Below, one piece after another: positions 18,382 through 25,826 of a stretch of DNA of 64,000 nt. The DNA comes from CAZQVA01 sp964596685. Lineage in GTDB: Bacteria; Chlamydiota; Chlamydiia; Chlamydiales; VFKH01. The notes under the pieces were generated by a model that saw nothing but the letters and a program-made list of their open reading frames with translations, made no database searches and was not told where the DNA came from. Made by a program: the position numbers and the translations under genes. Numbering within the stretch: the stretch's first letter is position 1; the number at the start of each line of letters is the position of its first letter. The stretch is taken from contig CAZQVA010000003.1 of the NCBI GenBank assembly GCA_964596685.1, forward strand, positions 53,705-117,704, given 5' to 3'.

Positions 18382-19128
18382 CTATTTGACGCGAAGTTTG
18401 TCGCCAGGTTTAATTTTGCGCGCAGCTGCTTCGTCAAGACTATTCAGCTTAAGGAGCTCATTGACCTTGATGTGATTTTTATTGGCGATGGTCCAGGGAT
18501 TATCTCCCTCTTTCACCGTGTAATATTCAGGCTTTACACTAGCTGTTTTTGTAACAGCAGGAGTAGCTTTAGAAGTTTCTTTCTGTTTAGGTGCCTTTGA
18601 GGGGGTTGTCACCCCAGCGCGATTAGGCACTTTTAAAACTTGACCAATCTTGAGTTTTGCACTACTCATGTGGTTGAGATCCATGATCTCACCTACAGAA
18701 ACACCATATGCTTTGGCAATGCGCTCGAGGAAATCACCTTTTTTCACAGTGACTTCAACCACATCGACATCAGCAACAGAAGCTGGCAGAGAGGTGTCGC
18801 TAGCAACAGCAGAAGTCTCGACAGGGAGTGCCTGGGGTTGACTCCATGCCTGCAATACCTGGTCAACTTCATCAAGAACCAAGGGAGCAGCGATTGGGGT
18901 GCTGGTTGGCGCACTTGCCTCCAAAACAGTCACTTTTTGCAGATCACCCTGTGTGTTTTCTACCACTGAGGCAATCGTTGTCACCGCATTGGCTTGAGGA
19001 GAGCTCCCCTTTTCAGATAAATCCACACCTGTTGCAAATAAAATTAAAAGTAGACCCGTGTTAATAAGTACAGTAACTGTAACGACTTCCTTGCTTGACA
19101 TCCCCTTCCCACCTTGCTTTTTTGCCAC
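18382..19128 (-). CDS. nlpD: LysM peptidoglycan-binding protein (NlpD-like)
   Basis: 248-aa membrane-anchored protein. A TM or uncleaved signal segment covers residues 16-34. A Ser/Ala/Val linker follows, then two LysM domains at about 124-169 and 202-247, joined by a basic Pro/Thr/Lys-rich spacer. No M23 peptidase domain is present, so it binds rather than cuts peptidoglycan. It follows murD, as CT759 follows CT758 in C. trachomatis, which supports a role in the chlamydial septal peptidoglycan ring. Confidence 0.82.
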   Translation of the reverse strand: MAKKQGGKGMSSKEVVTVTVLINTGLLLILFATGVDLSEKGSSPQANAVTTIASVVENTQGDLQKVTVLEASAPTSTPIAAPLVLDEVDQVLQAWSQPQALPVETSAVASDTSLPASVADVDVVEVTVKKGDFLERIAKAYGVSVGEIMDLNHMSSAKLKIGQVLKVPNRAGVTTPSKAPKQKETSKATPAVTKTASVKPEYYTVKEGDNPWTIANKNHIKVNELLKLNSLDEAAARKIKPGDKLRVK

Positions 19129-19185
19129 TCTGATTTTCTAGTTGCAAGAAAATTAGAGAGTAGTCCCCACCTGCAAGCAGTTTGC

Positions 19186-20475
19186 CTATTTCACTGAGAA
19201 ATTTTCAACTACAAATCTTCGAAATTGCATTCCTCGATCAGAATAGTTTTTAAATTGGTCAAAACTCGAACAGCCAGGAGACAAAAGTAATGTCTCTCCC
19301 GCCATCATATGTTCCGCAGCATAAGCGACTGCGCGCTCCAAAGTGCCACATTGCAAAGAAAGCACACTGCTTCCTACATCTTGTTCAATAAGAGGCGCTG
19401 CCTGACCAATTAAAAGTATTAATGCTACCTTGCCTTCCAAATAGGGAATCCACGAACGATATGAAGCTCCTTTATGTACGCCACCCGCAATAAGCCACAC
19501 ACGCCCTTCTATCGACTCCAACGCCCGAATTACAGCATCAATATTTGTTCCCTTACTATCGTCAATCACGCGTACACCATTCCACTCGCCGATTGCTTCG
19601 ATGCGATGCATTGGGCGCTTAAAGTCTCCATATGCCCGTTGCATGACGTCATAAGGAATATCTTGTGATAAGGCCAAAGCAACAGCAGCCATGAAATTTT
19701 CAACATGATGAGTAAACTTCCCCTTTAGAGCGGAAGGAAGCTCTCCTAAGCACACATCATGCCAATACAACTTGCCATCACCAGGGCAAGACAGCGCCCC
19801 CACCCGACCATAGCTCAACATATGATGAGGAGCCCACTCCTTCACCACAGTTTCATGCAGGTATAAGGGGGCATTTCTCTTCATGCATTGCGACAATCTC
19901 ATCTTAGCGGCAGCATAGGATTCCATCGAACCGTGATAATCTAGATGATCGGGCGTAATATTAAGAATCGCTGCAGCATCAAAAACGGGACTTGAAGTCC
20001 TTTCAATCTGATAAGAACTCAATTCTGCAACAATCACTTCATCCTCATTAAGTTCTTGAGAAACTAAAGGAGTTCCAATATTGCCAAGCGCATGGGCCTT
20101 TACTCCACCTGCCCGTAGGAAATGCGTCACTAGTTCAGTCACCGTTGTTTTGCCATTCGTTCCCGTAATTCCCAACCAGCGATGGCGAGGGAATTTTCGC
20201 GCTGCCAGTTCAATTTCTGAAATCGGCTCCACTTTGCACGCCTGTAGCCTTTGTATCACCGCGTGATGGGGGGCAAAACCCGGGGAGGCGACTACTATAT
20301 CCCATGGGCGACTTACGCCTTCTAGATCATGCAAAAAATGAAATTCGTCGACTTCTTCAACCCGTTGATCATCCCAAACACTCACATCATAGCCAAGGCG
20401 AGCTAACTCAGCAGCGGCAGCTCGACCACTTAATCCCCATCCAAGCACCAATGCATCCACAATACGCTCTCTCAA
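19186..20475 (-). CDS. murD: UDP-N-acetylmuramoyl-L-alanine--D-glutamate ligase
   Basis: 429-aa Mur ligase adding D-Glu to UDP-MurNAc-L-Ala. It has an N-terminal Rossmann segment (LVLGWGLSGRAAAAEL), ATP loop GITGTNGKTT, a LNITPDHLDYHGSMESYAAAK metal/ATP region and the C-terminal DDSKGTN motif. The first codon is TTG at 20475 in a TTGA overlap with the mraY stop; a GTG at 20460 is an alternative giving MDALVLGWG. Part of the murF-mraY-murD-nlpD operon. Confidence 0.95.
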   Translation of the reverse strand: MRERIVDALVLGWGLSGRAAAAELARLGYDVSVWDDQRVEEVDEFHFLHDLEGVSRPWDIVVASPGFAPHHAVIQRLQACKVEPISEIELAARKFPRHRWLGITGTNGKTTVTELVTHFLRAGGVKAHALGNIGTPLVSQELNEDEVIVAELSSYQIERTSSPVFDAAAILNITPDHLDYHGSMESYAAAKMRLSQCMKRNAPLYLHETVVKEWAPHHMLSYGRVGALSCPGDGKLYWHDVCLGELPSALKGKFTHHVENFMAAVALALSQDIPYDVMQRAYGDFKRPMHRIEAIGEWNGVRVIDDSKGTNIDAVIRALESIEGRVWLIAGGVHKGASYRSWIPYLEGKVALILLIGQAAPLIEQDVGSSVLSLQCGTLERAVAYAAEHMMAGETLLLSPGCSSFDQFKNYSDRGMQFRRFVVENFSVK

Positions 20476-21659
20476 TTGGTATATAATTTAAGCGAACAAA
20501 GCCCTAAGAGAGCCAAGAAAAGTCCTACGATCCAAAAACGAATCACGACTTTGGTCTCCTTCATTCCCTTGTATTCAAAATGGTGGTGAAGGGGCGAACA
20601 CAAGAAAATGCGTTTGCCACCTCGTAAACGATAACTAGCCACTTGAAGAATCACAGAGAGTGCTTCCGCAACAAAGATTCCCCCCACGAGCAACAGCAGA
20701 AATTCACGGCGCAATAAGAGAGCTGAAGTCCCAATGACAGCCCCCAAAGTCAACGAACCAACATCGCCCATAAATATTTGTGCGGGATGGGCATTGTACC
20801 ACAAAAACCCTAAACACGCTCCCACCATCGCCATCAGATAAACAGCAATCTCGCCGCTATTTTGAATGTAGAGCAGGTTATGGTAGGCTGCAAGGGCCGT
20901 GTGATTGGAGAGAAAAGCAAAGAGAGCAAATGTCGCAGCTACCATCATTACCGCACCAGCAGCGAGTCCATCTAATCCATCTGTTAAATTTACCGCATTA
21001 GAAGACCCACTCACCACGAGGACAATCCAGACAAACAACCCTATGACACTAGCTCCAGAGGCAATTATAATGGGTTTTTTAAAGAATGGGATAAAAAATT
21101 GATGAAAACTATCGGTAAAGGACTGTACAACCGCTCCCTTTTTAACTAAGACGGGAGCAAACCAATCCCCCACATGCACCCACTCTTGAAAAGGTGGCAG
21201 CAATACATATCCCGCAACTACAAGTGCAACAATCACTTGCCCTGAAAACTTCCAACGCGCCTGGAGACCTTTGGGATTCTTTTTTACTAATTTTAAATAG
21301 TCATCATACCCGCCGATCAACCCCGTTCCCAAAGTTACAAAAAGTAAAATTAATGTCAGGCTTGAGCGCCAGTCCATCCACAAAAACAAAGAGAGAAGCA
21401 TGCCACTGAGGATGAGAATCCCTCCCATTGTTGGCGTGTCTTTTTTCTTTTCGTGCAGCTGGCCTAAAAGCGGGCACTCCTCCCTACGAATCACCTGTCC
21501 AATTTTTAAGGCCCATAATGTGCGAATCACCCATGGCCCTAAACTGATTGTAAAAATTAATGCAGTCAGCGTTGCACATAGCATACGCGTTGAAGAGAGC
21601 AACCAGAAATCCCCCTTGACGCCAAAGCGATGCAACCATTCAATAATAAAAAAGATCAT
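20472..21659 (-). CDS. mraY: phospho-N-acetylmuramoyl-pentapeptide transferase
   Basis: 395-aa polytopic membrane enzyme making lipid I from UDP-MurNAc-pentapeptide and undecaprenyl phosphate. About ten TM helices are seen, with the motifs KKDTPTMGGI, NLTDGLDGLA, FMGDVGSLTLG and FLCSPLHHHFE. It overlaps murD by 4 nt and lies 3 nt downstream of murF. The product is the last cytoplasmic-face step before MurG. Confidence 0.96.
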   Translation of the reverse strand: MIFFIIEWLHRFGVKGDFWLLSSTRMLCATLTALIFTISLGPWVIRTLWALKIGQVIRREECPLLGQLHEKKKDTPTMGGILILSGMLLSLFLWMDWRSSLTLILLFVTLGTGLIGGYDDYLKLVKKNPKGLQARWKFSGQVIVALVVAGYVLLPPFQEWVHVGDWFAPVLVKKGAVVQSFTDSFHQFFIPFFKKPIIIASGASVIGLFVWIVLVVSGSSNAVNLTDGLDGLAAGAVMMVAATFALFAFLSNHTALAAYHNLLYIQNSGEIAVYLMAMVGACLGFLWYNAHPAQIFMGDVGSLTLGAVIGTSALLLRREFLLLLVGGIFVAEALSVILQVASYRLRGGKRIFLCSPLHHHFEYKGMKETKVVIRFWIVGLFLALLGLCSLKLYTN

Positions 21660-21662
21660 ACT

Positions 21663-22940
21663 TTAAAACTCTTCGATAAAACGCTCCAGCGCATATGCAC
21701 GCGCCCCTTTGACTAAAACAACATCTTCGGGCTGTAACAGGGCCCGTGCACGGACAAGCAACTCTCCAAAATCTTCAGAGGCTCCAAAAGCCTCTCCAAT
21801 ACAGATTACATGGTGACACATTTTCTTTGCATGGTCAAGAACACGCGCATGGACGCTTGCTGCATGAGAACCAAGCTCTCTCATACCACCTAAAACCGCC
21901 ACGCGTCTCTTTCCTTCAAAATGCTCTGCGAGCGTCGTCAGAGCTGCACACATGGACGCCTCACAAGCATTATATGCATCGTTGATAAAAGTGATATCTT
22001 TCTTTATGCATTTTTCAAAACGCATCTTTGGCAAAGTTAAAGAAGGGATCGCCTCCGCAATAACTGGCCAGTCTACTCCTAGATGAATGGCTCCGCCAAT
22101 TGCACCAAGTAAGTTATGCAGATAGTGCTTACCTAAAGATGGCCAGGGAGCGACAAGAACCCGTTTTTGATGGAAAAATATCTCGCACATCCCTCCATGA
22201 ACTCTTCCATAAAGTTTTGCTGTTTGATCATGCATAGAAAATGTATGTTTTTCACAACGACCACAGCTCCACAATAAATCCCTATGAGCGATTTCCGCTG
22301 GTAACCACCCCACTGTTGTCTTCAGATCGCTAAAAATAGCTCCCTTCTCTTGAGCAATCGCCTCTAAATCGGGGAAATTGATCGCATGAACATAATCCAC
22401 GGCGGTAATAATAGCGACTTTGGGTGGAAATAGGCGACAAAGCCCCCCGATTTGCCCCTTATGGGTCATTCCCAATTCTATCACTGCATATTTCTGCTTG
22501 TTGAAATCATTTAAAACACTCATTGGCAAGCCAATTTGACTATTTGCATTCCCCTGCGGGGTAAATACAGAACCTTGGTGTTTTAATAGGTGCGCGAGAA
22601 AATGACGCGTCGTCGTTTTACCATAAGAACCTGTAATCGCCACGCTGCTCACATTTTTTTCTGCCCAGCGCCAAGATGCCCATTGTTGCATTCCTTCTAA
22701 GGTGCTCTCAAGCTGAAAAACCTGCCCCGTATTAGCGATCTTACGCTCCACTAATGCCGCCTGTGCCCCTCTTTCAAACGCCTGTAAAAGATAATCATGA
22801 CCATCAACGCGATTCCCAGGCAACGCAACAAAAAGATCTCCTGGCATAACCTGTCGGCTATCCACAACAACACGCCCTGTAAAAGCTCTCTCTACTTGAC
22901 ACCACCACACGTCATTTTGCTTCGTAATATGTTGCTGCAT
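21663..22940 (-). CDS. murF: UDP-N-acetylmuramoyl-tripeptide--D-alanyl-D-alanine ligase
   Basis: 425-aa Mur ligase adding D-Ala-D-Ala. Motifs are VVDSRQVMPGDLFVAL (uridine-binding domain), ATP loop ITGSYGKTTT, NANSQIGLP, VIELGM and FINDAYNACEASM. I prefer ATG 22940, preceded by AAGAGAGAG, to ATG 22961, because a -10-like TATAAC lies only a few bases before the latter. First gene of the cell-wall run. Confidence 0.93.
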   Translation of the reverse strand: MQQHITKQNDVWWCQVERAFTGRVVVDSRQVMPGDLFVALPGNRVDGHDYLLQAFERGAQAALVERKIANTGQVFQLESTLEGMQQWASWRWAEKNVSSVAITGSYGKTTTRHFLAHLLKHQGSVFTPQGNANSQIGLPMSVLNDFNKQKYAVIELGMTHKGQIGGLCRLFPPKVAIITAVDYVHAINFPDLEAIAQEKGAIFSDLKTTVGWLPAEIAHRDLLWSCGRCEKHTFSMHDQTAKLYGRVHGGMCEIFFHQKRVLVAPWPSLGKHYLHNLLGAIGGAIHLGVDWPVIAEAIPSLTLPKMRFEKCIKKDITFINDAYNACEASMCAALTTLAEHFEGKRRVAVLGGMRELGSHAASVHARVLDHAKKMCHHVICIGEAFGASEDFGELLVRARALLQPEDVVLVKGARAYALERFIEEF

Positions 22941-22967
22941 CTTGCTCTCTCTTCTCTTCATAGATTG

Positions 22968-22997
22968 TTATACTAGACTGTGAAGAAAATCTGACAC
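22968..22997 (-). promoter_or_regulatory. putative sigma-66/70 promoter for murF operon
   Basis: On the minus strand a TATAAC hexamer sits just upstream of the first murF ATG, with only a weak -35 (GTCAGA-like) about 17 nt further up. If used, the transcript would start at about the first ATG, favouring the downstream ATG for translation. Confidence 0.35.
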
Positions 22998-23016
22998 GAG
23001 ATTTTGCAAATGACGC

Positions 23017-23045
23017 TTGAAAATATCATTTTCAAACGCTATAAT
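23017..23045 (+). promoter_or_regulatory. strong sigma-66/70-type promoter for rpsT
   Basis: TTGAAA (23017-23022), a 17-bp spacer and a perfect TATAAT (23040-23045) lie 37 bp before the rpsT ATG. Confidence 0.85.
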
Positions 23046-23082
23046 CAGCACCAGCATTTTTGAAATTAAGGAATTTTGGACC

Positions 23083-23364
23083 ATGGCCAAAGAAGAAAAG
23101 AAGGCAAGAATCCCTTCAGCGCAAAAAAAATGGCGTCAATCTGAAGAACAAAGAATGCGCAATAAAGCGTTCCGTTCTAAGACAAAAACAGCGATTAAAG
23201 ATTTCGAAGCAGCTCTGTCTTCGGGCAAAAAAGATGACGCTAAAGCGGCTCTTAGCGCCGTTTATAGCTTATTCGACAAAGGGCATAAAAAAGGCGTTTT
23301 CAAACAAAACACCGTTGCTCGTCTAAAATCACGCATCACAGCACGTCTTGTCGCTGTTGCATAA
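23083..23364 (+). CDS. rpsT: 30S ribosomal protein S20
   Basis: 93-aa basic, all-helical 16S rRNA-binding protein. The start MAKEEKKARIPSAQKKWRQSEE at ATG 23083 matches the family; an in-frame upstream ATG at 23017 is inside the promoter. Alternating Lys/Arg-rich helices and a RLKSRITARL end are typical. Single-gene unit with its own promoter and a hairpin terminator. Confidence 0.95.
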   Translation: MAKEEKKARIPSAQKKWRQSEEQRMRNKAFRSKTKTAIKDFEAALSSGKKDDAKAALSAVYSLFDKGHKKGVFKQNTVARLKSRITARLVAVA

Positions 23365-23401
23365 GTGCCCACTGCATAGAGCTTTGCAAGCAGAATAAAA
23401 T

Positions 23402-23429
23402 GCACCCACATCAATTATTTTGTGGGTGC
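23402..23429 (+). terminator. hairpin terminator after rpsT
   Basis: GCACCCACA and TGTGGGTGC form a 9-bp stem with an AT-rich loop. The T tract after it is poor (TCCTT). Confidence 0.6.
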
Positions 23430-23445
23430 TCCTTCCACCAAATTT

Positions 23446-23838
23446 CTACGACGTCGATCTCAGCGCACGATACCCCAAAAAGAGCATTCCCACCGCTAAA
23501 ATCATATACGCAAACCAGAAAGATGCATCCCATTCCATTTTAAGCACTCCTTCCTTTGAAAAGAGCACAAGGAAAAGAGAAAAGATTAACACTAAAGCAC
23601 CTCCTGACAACAAGATCGTTGCAAGCGTACTATTGCGAGGTTCAAGCGCAGACGCTATAGTAGGCGCCTCTTCTGTAACAGGTGCTGGCGCGGCCCTAGC
23701 AGCAACTTCTGCTACCGGCTCATCACAATTTTCTTTCTGTTTAGAAAGATCCATGCCACAATAAAGGCAATAAAGGGAGTCTTTGTCGACATCTGCATTG
23801 CAATTCCAACACAGTCTTTTACTTTTCTTTTCCCGCAT
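23446..23838 (-). CDS. zinc-ribbon double-TM membrane protein
   Basis: 130-aa protein with an N-terminal zinc-ribbon (C10-x2-C13 and C24-x2-C27), an Ala/Pro/Glu-rich linker and two TM helices at about 71-93 and 106-122. Zinc-ribbon-plus-TM proteins are widespread and poorly understood. The position next to rpsT may be conserved in chlamydiae. No function can be assigned. It is convergent with rpsT. Confidence 0.7.
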   Translation of the reverse strand: MREKKSKRLCWNCNADVDKDSLYCLYCGMDLSKQKENCDEPVAEVAARAAPAPVTEEAPTIASALEPRNSTLATILLSGGALVLIFSLFLVLFSKEGVLKMEWDASFWFAYMILAVGMLFLGYRALRSTS

Positions 23839-23842
23839 AATG

Positions 23843-23866
23843 ATACCAATTCTTCAAGCTGACAAG
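23843..23866 (+). repeat. short remnant of the TATACCC repeat
   Basis: GATACCAATTCTTCAAGCTG matches one inner/terminal edge of the 5228-type repeat. It lies between the divergent zinc-ribbon gene and mutL. Confidence 0.45.
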
Positions 23867-23889
23867 GTTTTATTCTAAACAAAGGGCAT

Positions 23890-25653
23890 ATGACACGCAA
23901 GATCCATCTGCTAAGTAGCGATACAATCAACAAAATTGCCGCAGGCGAGGTCATAGAGAACAGTGCTAGCGTACTTAAAGAATTAATCGAAAATGCTATC
24001 GATGCAAATGCGACAAAAATTCACGTTGAAATTACTGCGGGTGGCAAACAGCTGATCCGCATTCAGGACAATGGCTGTGGCATGACTAAAGAGGATCTTG
24101 CCCTCTCTATTCAACGCCATGCCACTTCAAAGATTACAGCTGTCGACGATTTAGAAAAGATCTCTACAATGGGATTTAGAGGTGAAGCACTCGCCGCAAC
24201 GGCTGCTGTCAGCCGCTTAACCATCACTTCTCGCACACCACAAAGCGATTTAGGAACAACACTTGAAGTAGATGGAGGAAAGATCCTTAACACATTTGAG
24301 GGACCTTCTGAAATAGGCACCACCATTGCCGTGCGCTCCTTGTTTTATAATGTCCCCGCGCGCCGCAAATTCCAAAAGTCCATACAGGCTGACGTAGCTC
24401 AGTGCACAAAAATGGTGGAAAATCTATCTTGTACATACCCTGAAGTGCACTTCACCTTACTTTCCGATGGAAATCGCGTCTTACACACGACAGCACACAC
24501 TTCGAGCTCTTTTACAGAACAACTCCTCACGCGCGCTCAAGATGTTTTTTCTGAAAATTGGAATAAAAACATGGTGCGTCTTGAAAAGGAAGATGGAGAA
24601 GTATCGCTAAAAGGATGGATTAGCCTGCCTGAGCATTTTCGCCATAATCGCAGTGGCTTGTTATTTTTTATTAACCGACGCTTTGTGCAATGCTCACTCT
24701 TACAACAGGCCCTTATACAGGGCTACGGCACCTTACTTGGAACCAGGCAGTTCCCTTCCTGCATCCTTCACCTCAACTTGCCGCAGGAATGGGTCGATGT
24801 CAATGTACACCCACAAAAAAGCGAAGTACGCCTTCTCAATGAACGCCTTCTTTTTGCCAAAATCATCCGCTGGGTTCAAAGCATACTTGCCCCTCACAAT
24901 AACTCTTGGAGCGCTCCCCTGCCATGGCAACCGACTCAAGCACTCTTGAGCCCCACTAGCACCCCCATCTACCAACCAGCCCCAACTATTTCTGCTGAAT
25001 CTGCCCCCTCATTCCCCTTTTTCCAGGAAGAACTTTCCGCACCGGTAACACCTCTCCATCACACCCCCATACTCGCCTCTTGGCCTCCCTATGTTCTTAT
25101 CGATAGTCGGGCAATTTTACCGGAACATAAACCAAACCTTTCTGAAGGGCTTTTCCTCATCCATCAACCACGCGCATGGCATCGCCTACTCTTAGATGCC
25201 CCCTTACGCGCAAAAGCTATTTTAGGAGAACAAGAAGAACTTCTTATTCCTCTTGAGATCACTCTTACACGCCCACGTATCCAAGAACTACTTCAATACG
25301 CCTCAACTTTTGAATTATTTGGCATTAGCGTGCGCCAAGCAGGCCCTACAAATCTCAAAATTGATGCGCTACACAGCTCTTTCGATCCATCTGAACTCAT
25401 CGATCTCTTGACACATTCCCATGATGAAGCTCCCCTATTGTTTCACCATATTGCGAAAATGCGTCGCCCCTGCTCCACCTTCCAAACGCAACAATTAATT
25501 GACGCTCTTGTCACCCTACCTTCTTGGAGCTCGCCTTTCGAAAAAGAACCTCTACTCTACATCCTAAGGCATGATGCCATCGAACATCTTGGATGTATAC
25601 CCACTGCACCTGAAGAATTGGATTTTAGACAGAAGAGGAAGCCTCGGCCTTAA
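23890..25653 (+). CDS. mutL: DNA mismatch repair protein MutL
   Basis: 587-aa GHKL ATPase coordinating mismatch repair. N-terminal motifs are intact: NKIAAGEVIENSASVLKELIENAIDA (in pieces), DNGCGM, RHATSKI, and TMGFRGEALAA. The middle is a Pro/Ser/Thr-rich linker (about 340-400). The C-terminal domain has IHQPRAWHRLLLD where many MutL proteins have DQHAxxER, so the endonuclease motif is absent. The last 18 or so residues and stop are encoded by a palindromic repeat that has invaded the 3' end. Confidence 0.92.
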   Translation: MTRKIHLLSSDTINKIAAGEVIENSASVLKELIENAIDANATKIHVEITAGGKQLIRIQDNGCGMTKEDLALSIQRHATSKITAVDDLEKISTMGFRGEALAATAAVSRLTITSRTPQSDLGTTLEVDGGKILNTFEGPSEIGTTIAVRSLFYNVPARRKFQKSIQADVAQCTKMVENLSCTYPEVHFTLLSDGNRVLHTTAHTSSSFTEQLLTRAQDVFSENWNKNMVRLEKEDGEVSLKGWISLPEHFRHNRSGLLFFINRRFVQCSLLQQALIQGYGTLLGTRQFPSCILHLNLPQEWVDVNVHPQKSEVRLLNERLLFAKIIRWVQSILAPHNNSWSAPLPWQPTQALLSPTSTPIYQPAPTISAESAPSFPFFQEELSAPVTPLHHTPILASWPPYVLIDSRAILPEHKPNLSEGLFLIHQPRAWHRLLLDAPLRAKAILGEQEELLIPLEITLTRPRIQELLQYASTFELFGISVRQAGPTNLKIDALHSSFDPSELIDLLTHSHDEAPLLFHHIAKMRRPCSTFQTQQLIDALVTLPSWSSPFEKEPLLYILRHDAIEHLGCIPTAPEELDFRQKRKPRP

Positions 25654-25761
25654 GTCAGAAAAAAAGTCCTCATATCACTAATATGGAGACTTTTTTTTCT
25701 GCCTCGATCGCAGGAGCTTGTTCTTCGCCCTAAAACCAATTCTTCAGATGGAATGGGTATA
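25596..25761 (+). repeat. 166-bp TATACCC palindromic repeat with terminator hairpin, overlapping mutL 3' end
   Basis: The termini are inverted TATACCCACTGCACCTGAAG / CTTCAGATGGAATGGGTATA. The core CAGAAAAAAAGTCCTCATAT...ATATGGAGACTTTTTTTT (25656-25701) is a near-perfect hairpin with a T tract on both strands. It carries the mutL stop codon and sits 66 bp before clpC, so it probably insulates clpC from mutL read-through. Confidence 0.9.
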
Positions 25762-25826
25762 GATTTTAATTGAAAAAAGCCCTTTGCTCAAGTAATGTGA
25801 ATAGACAGGCAAAGGATGGATCTCTT

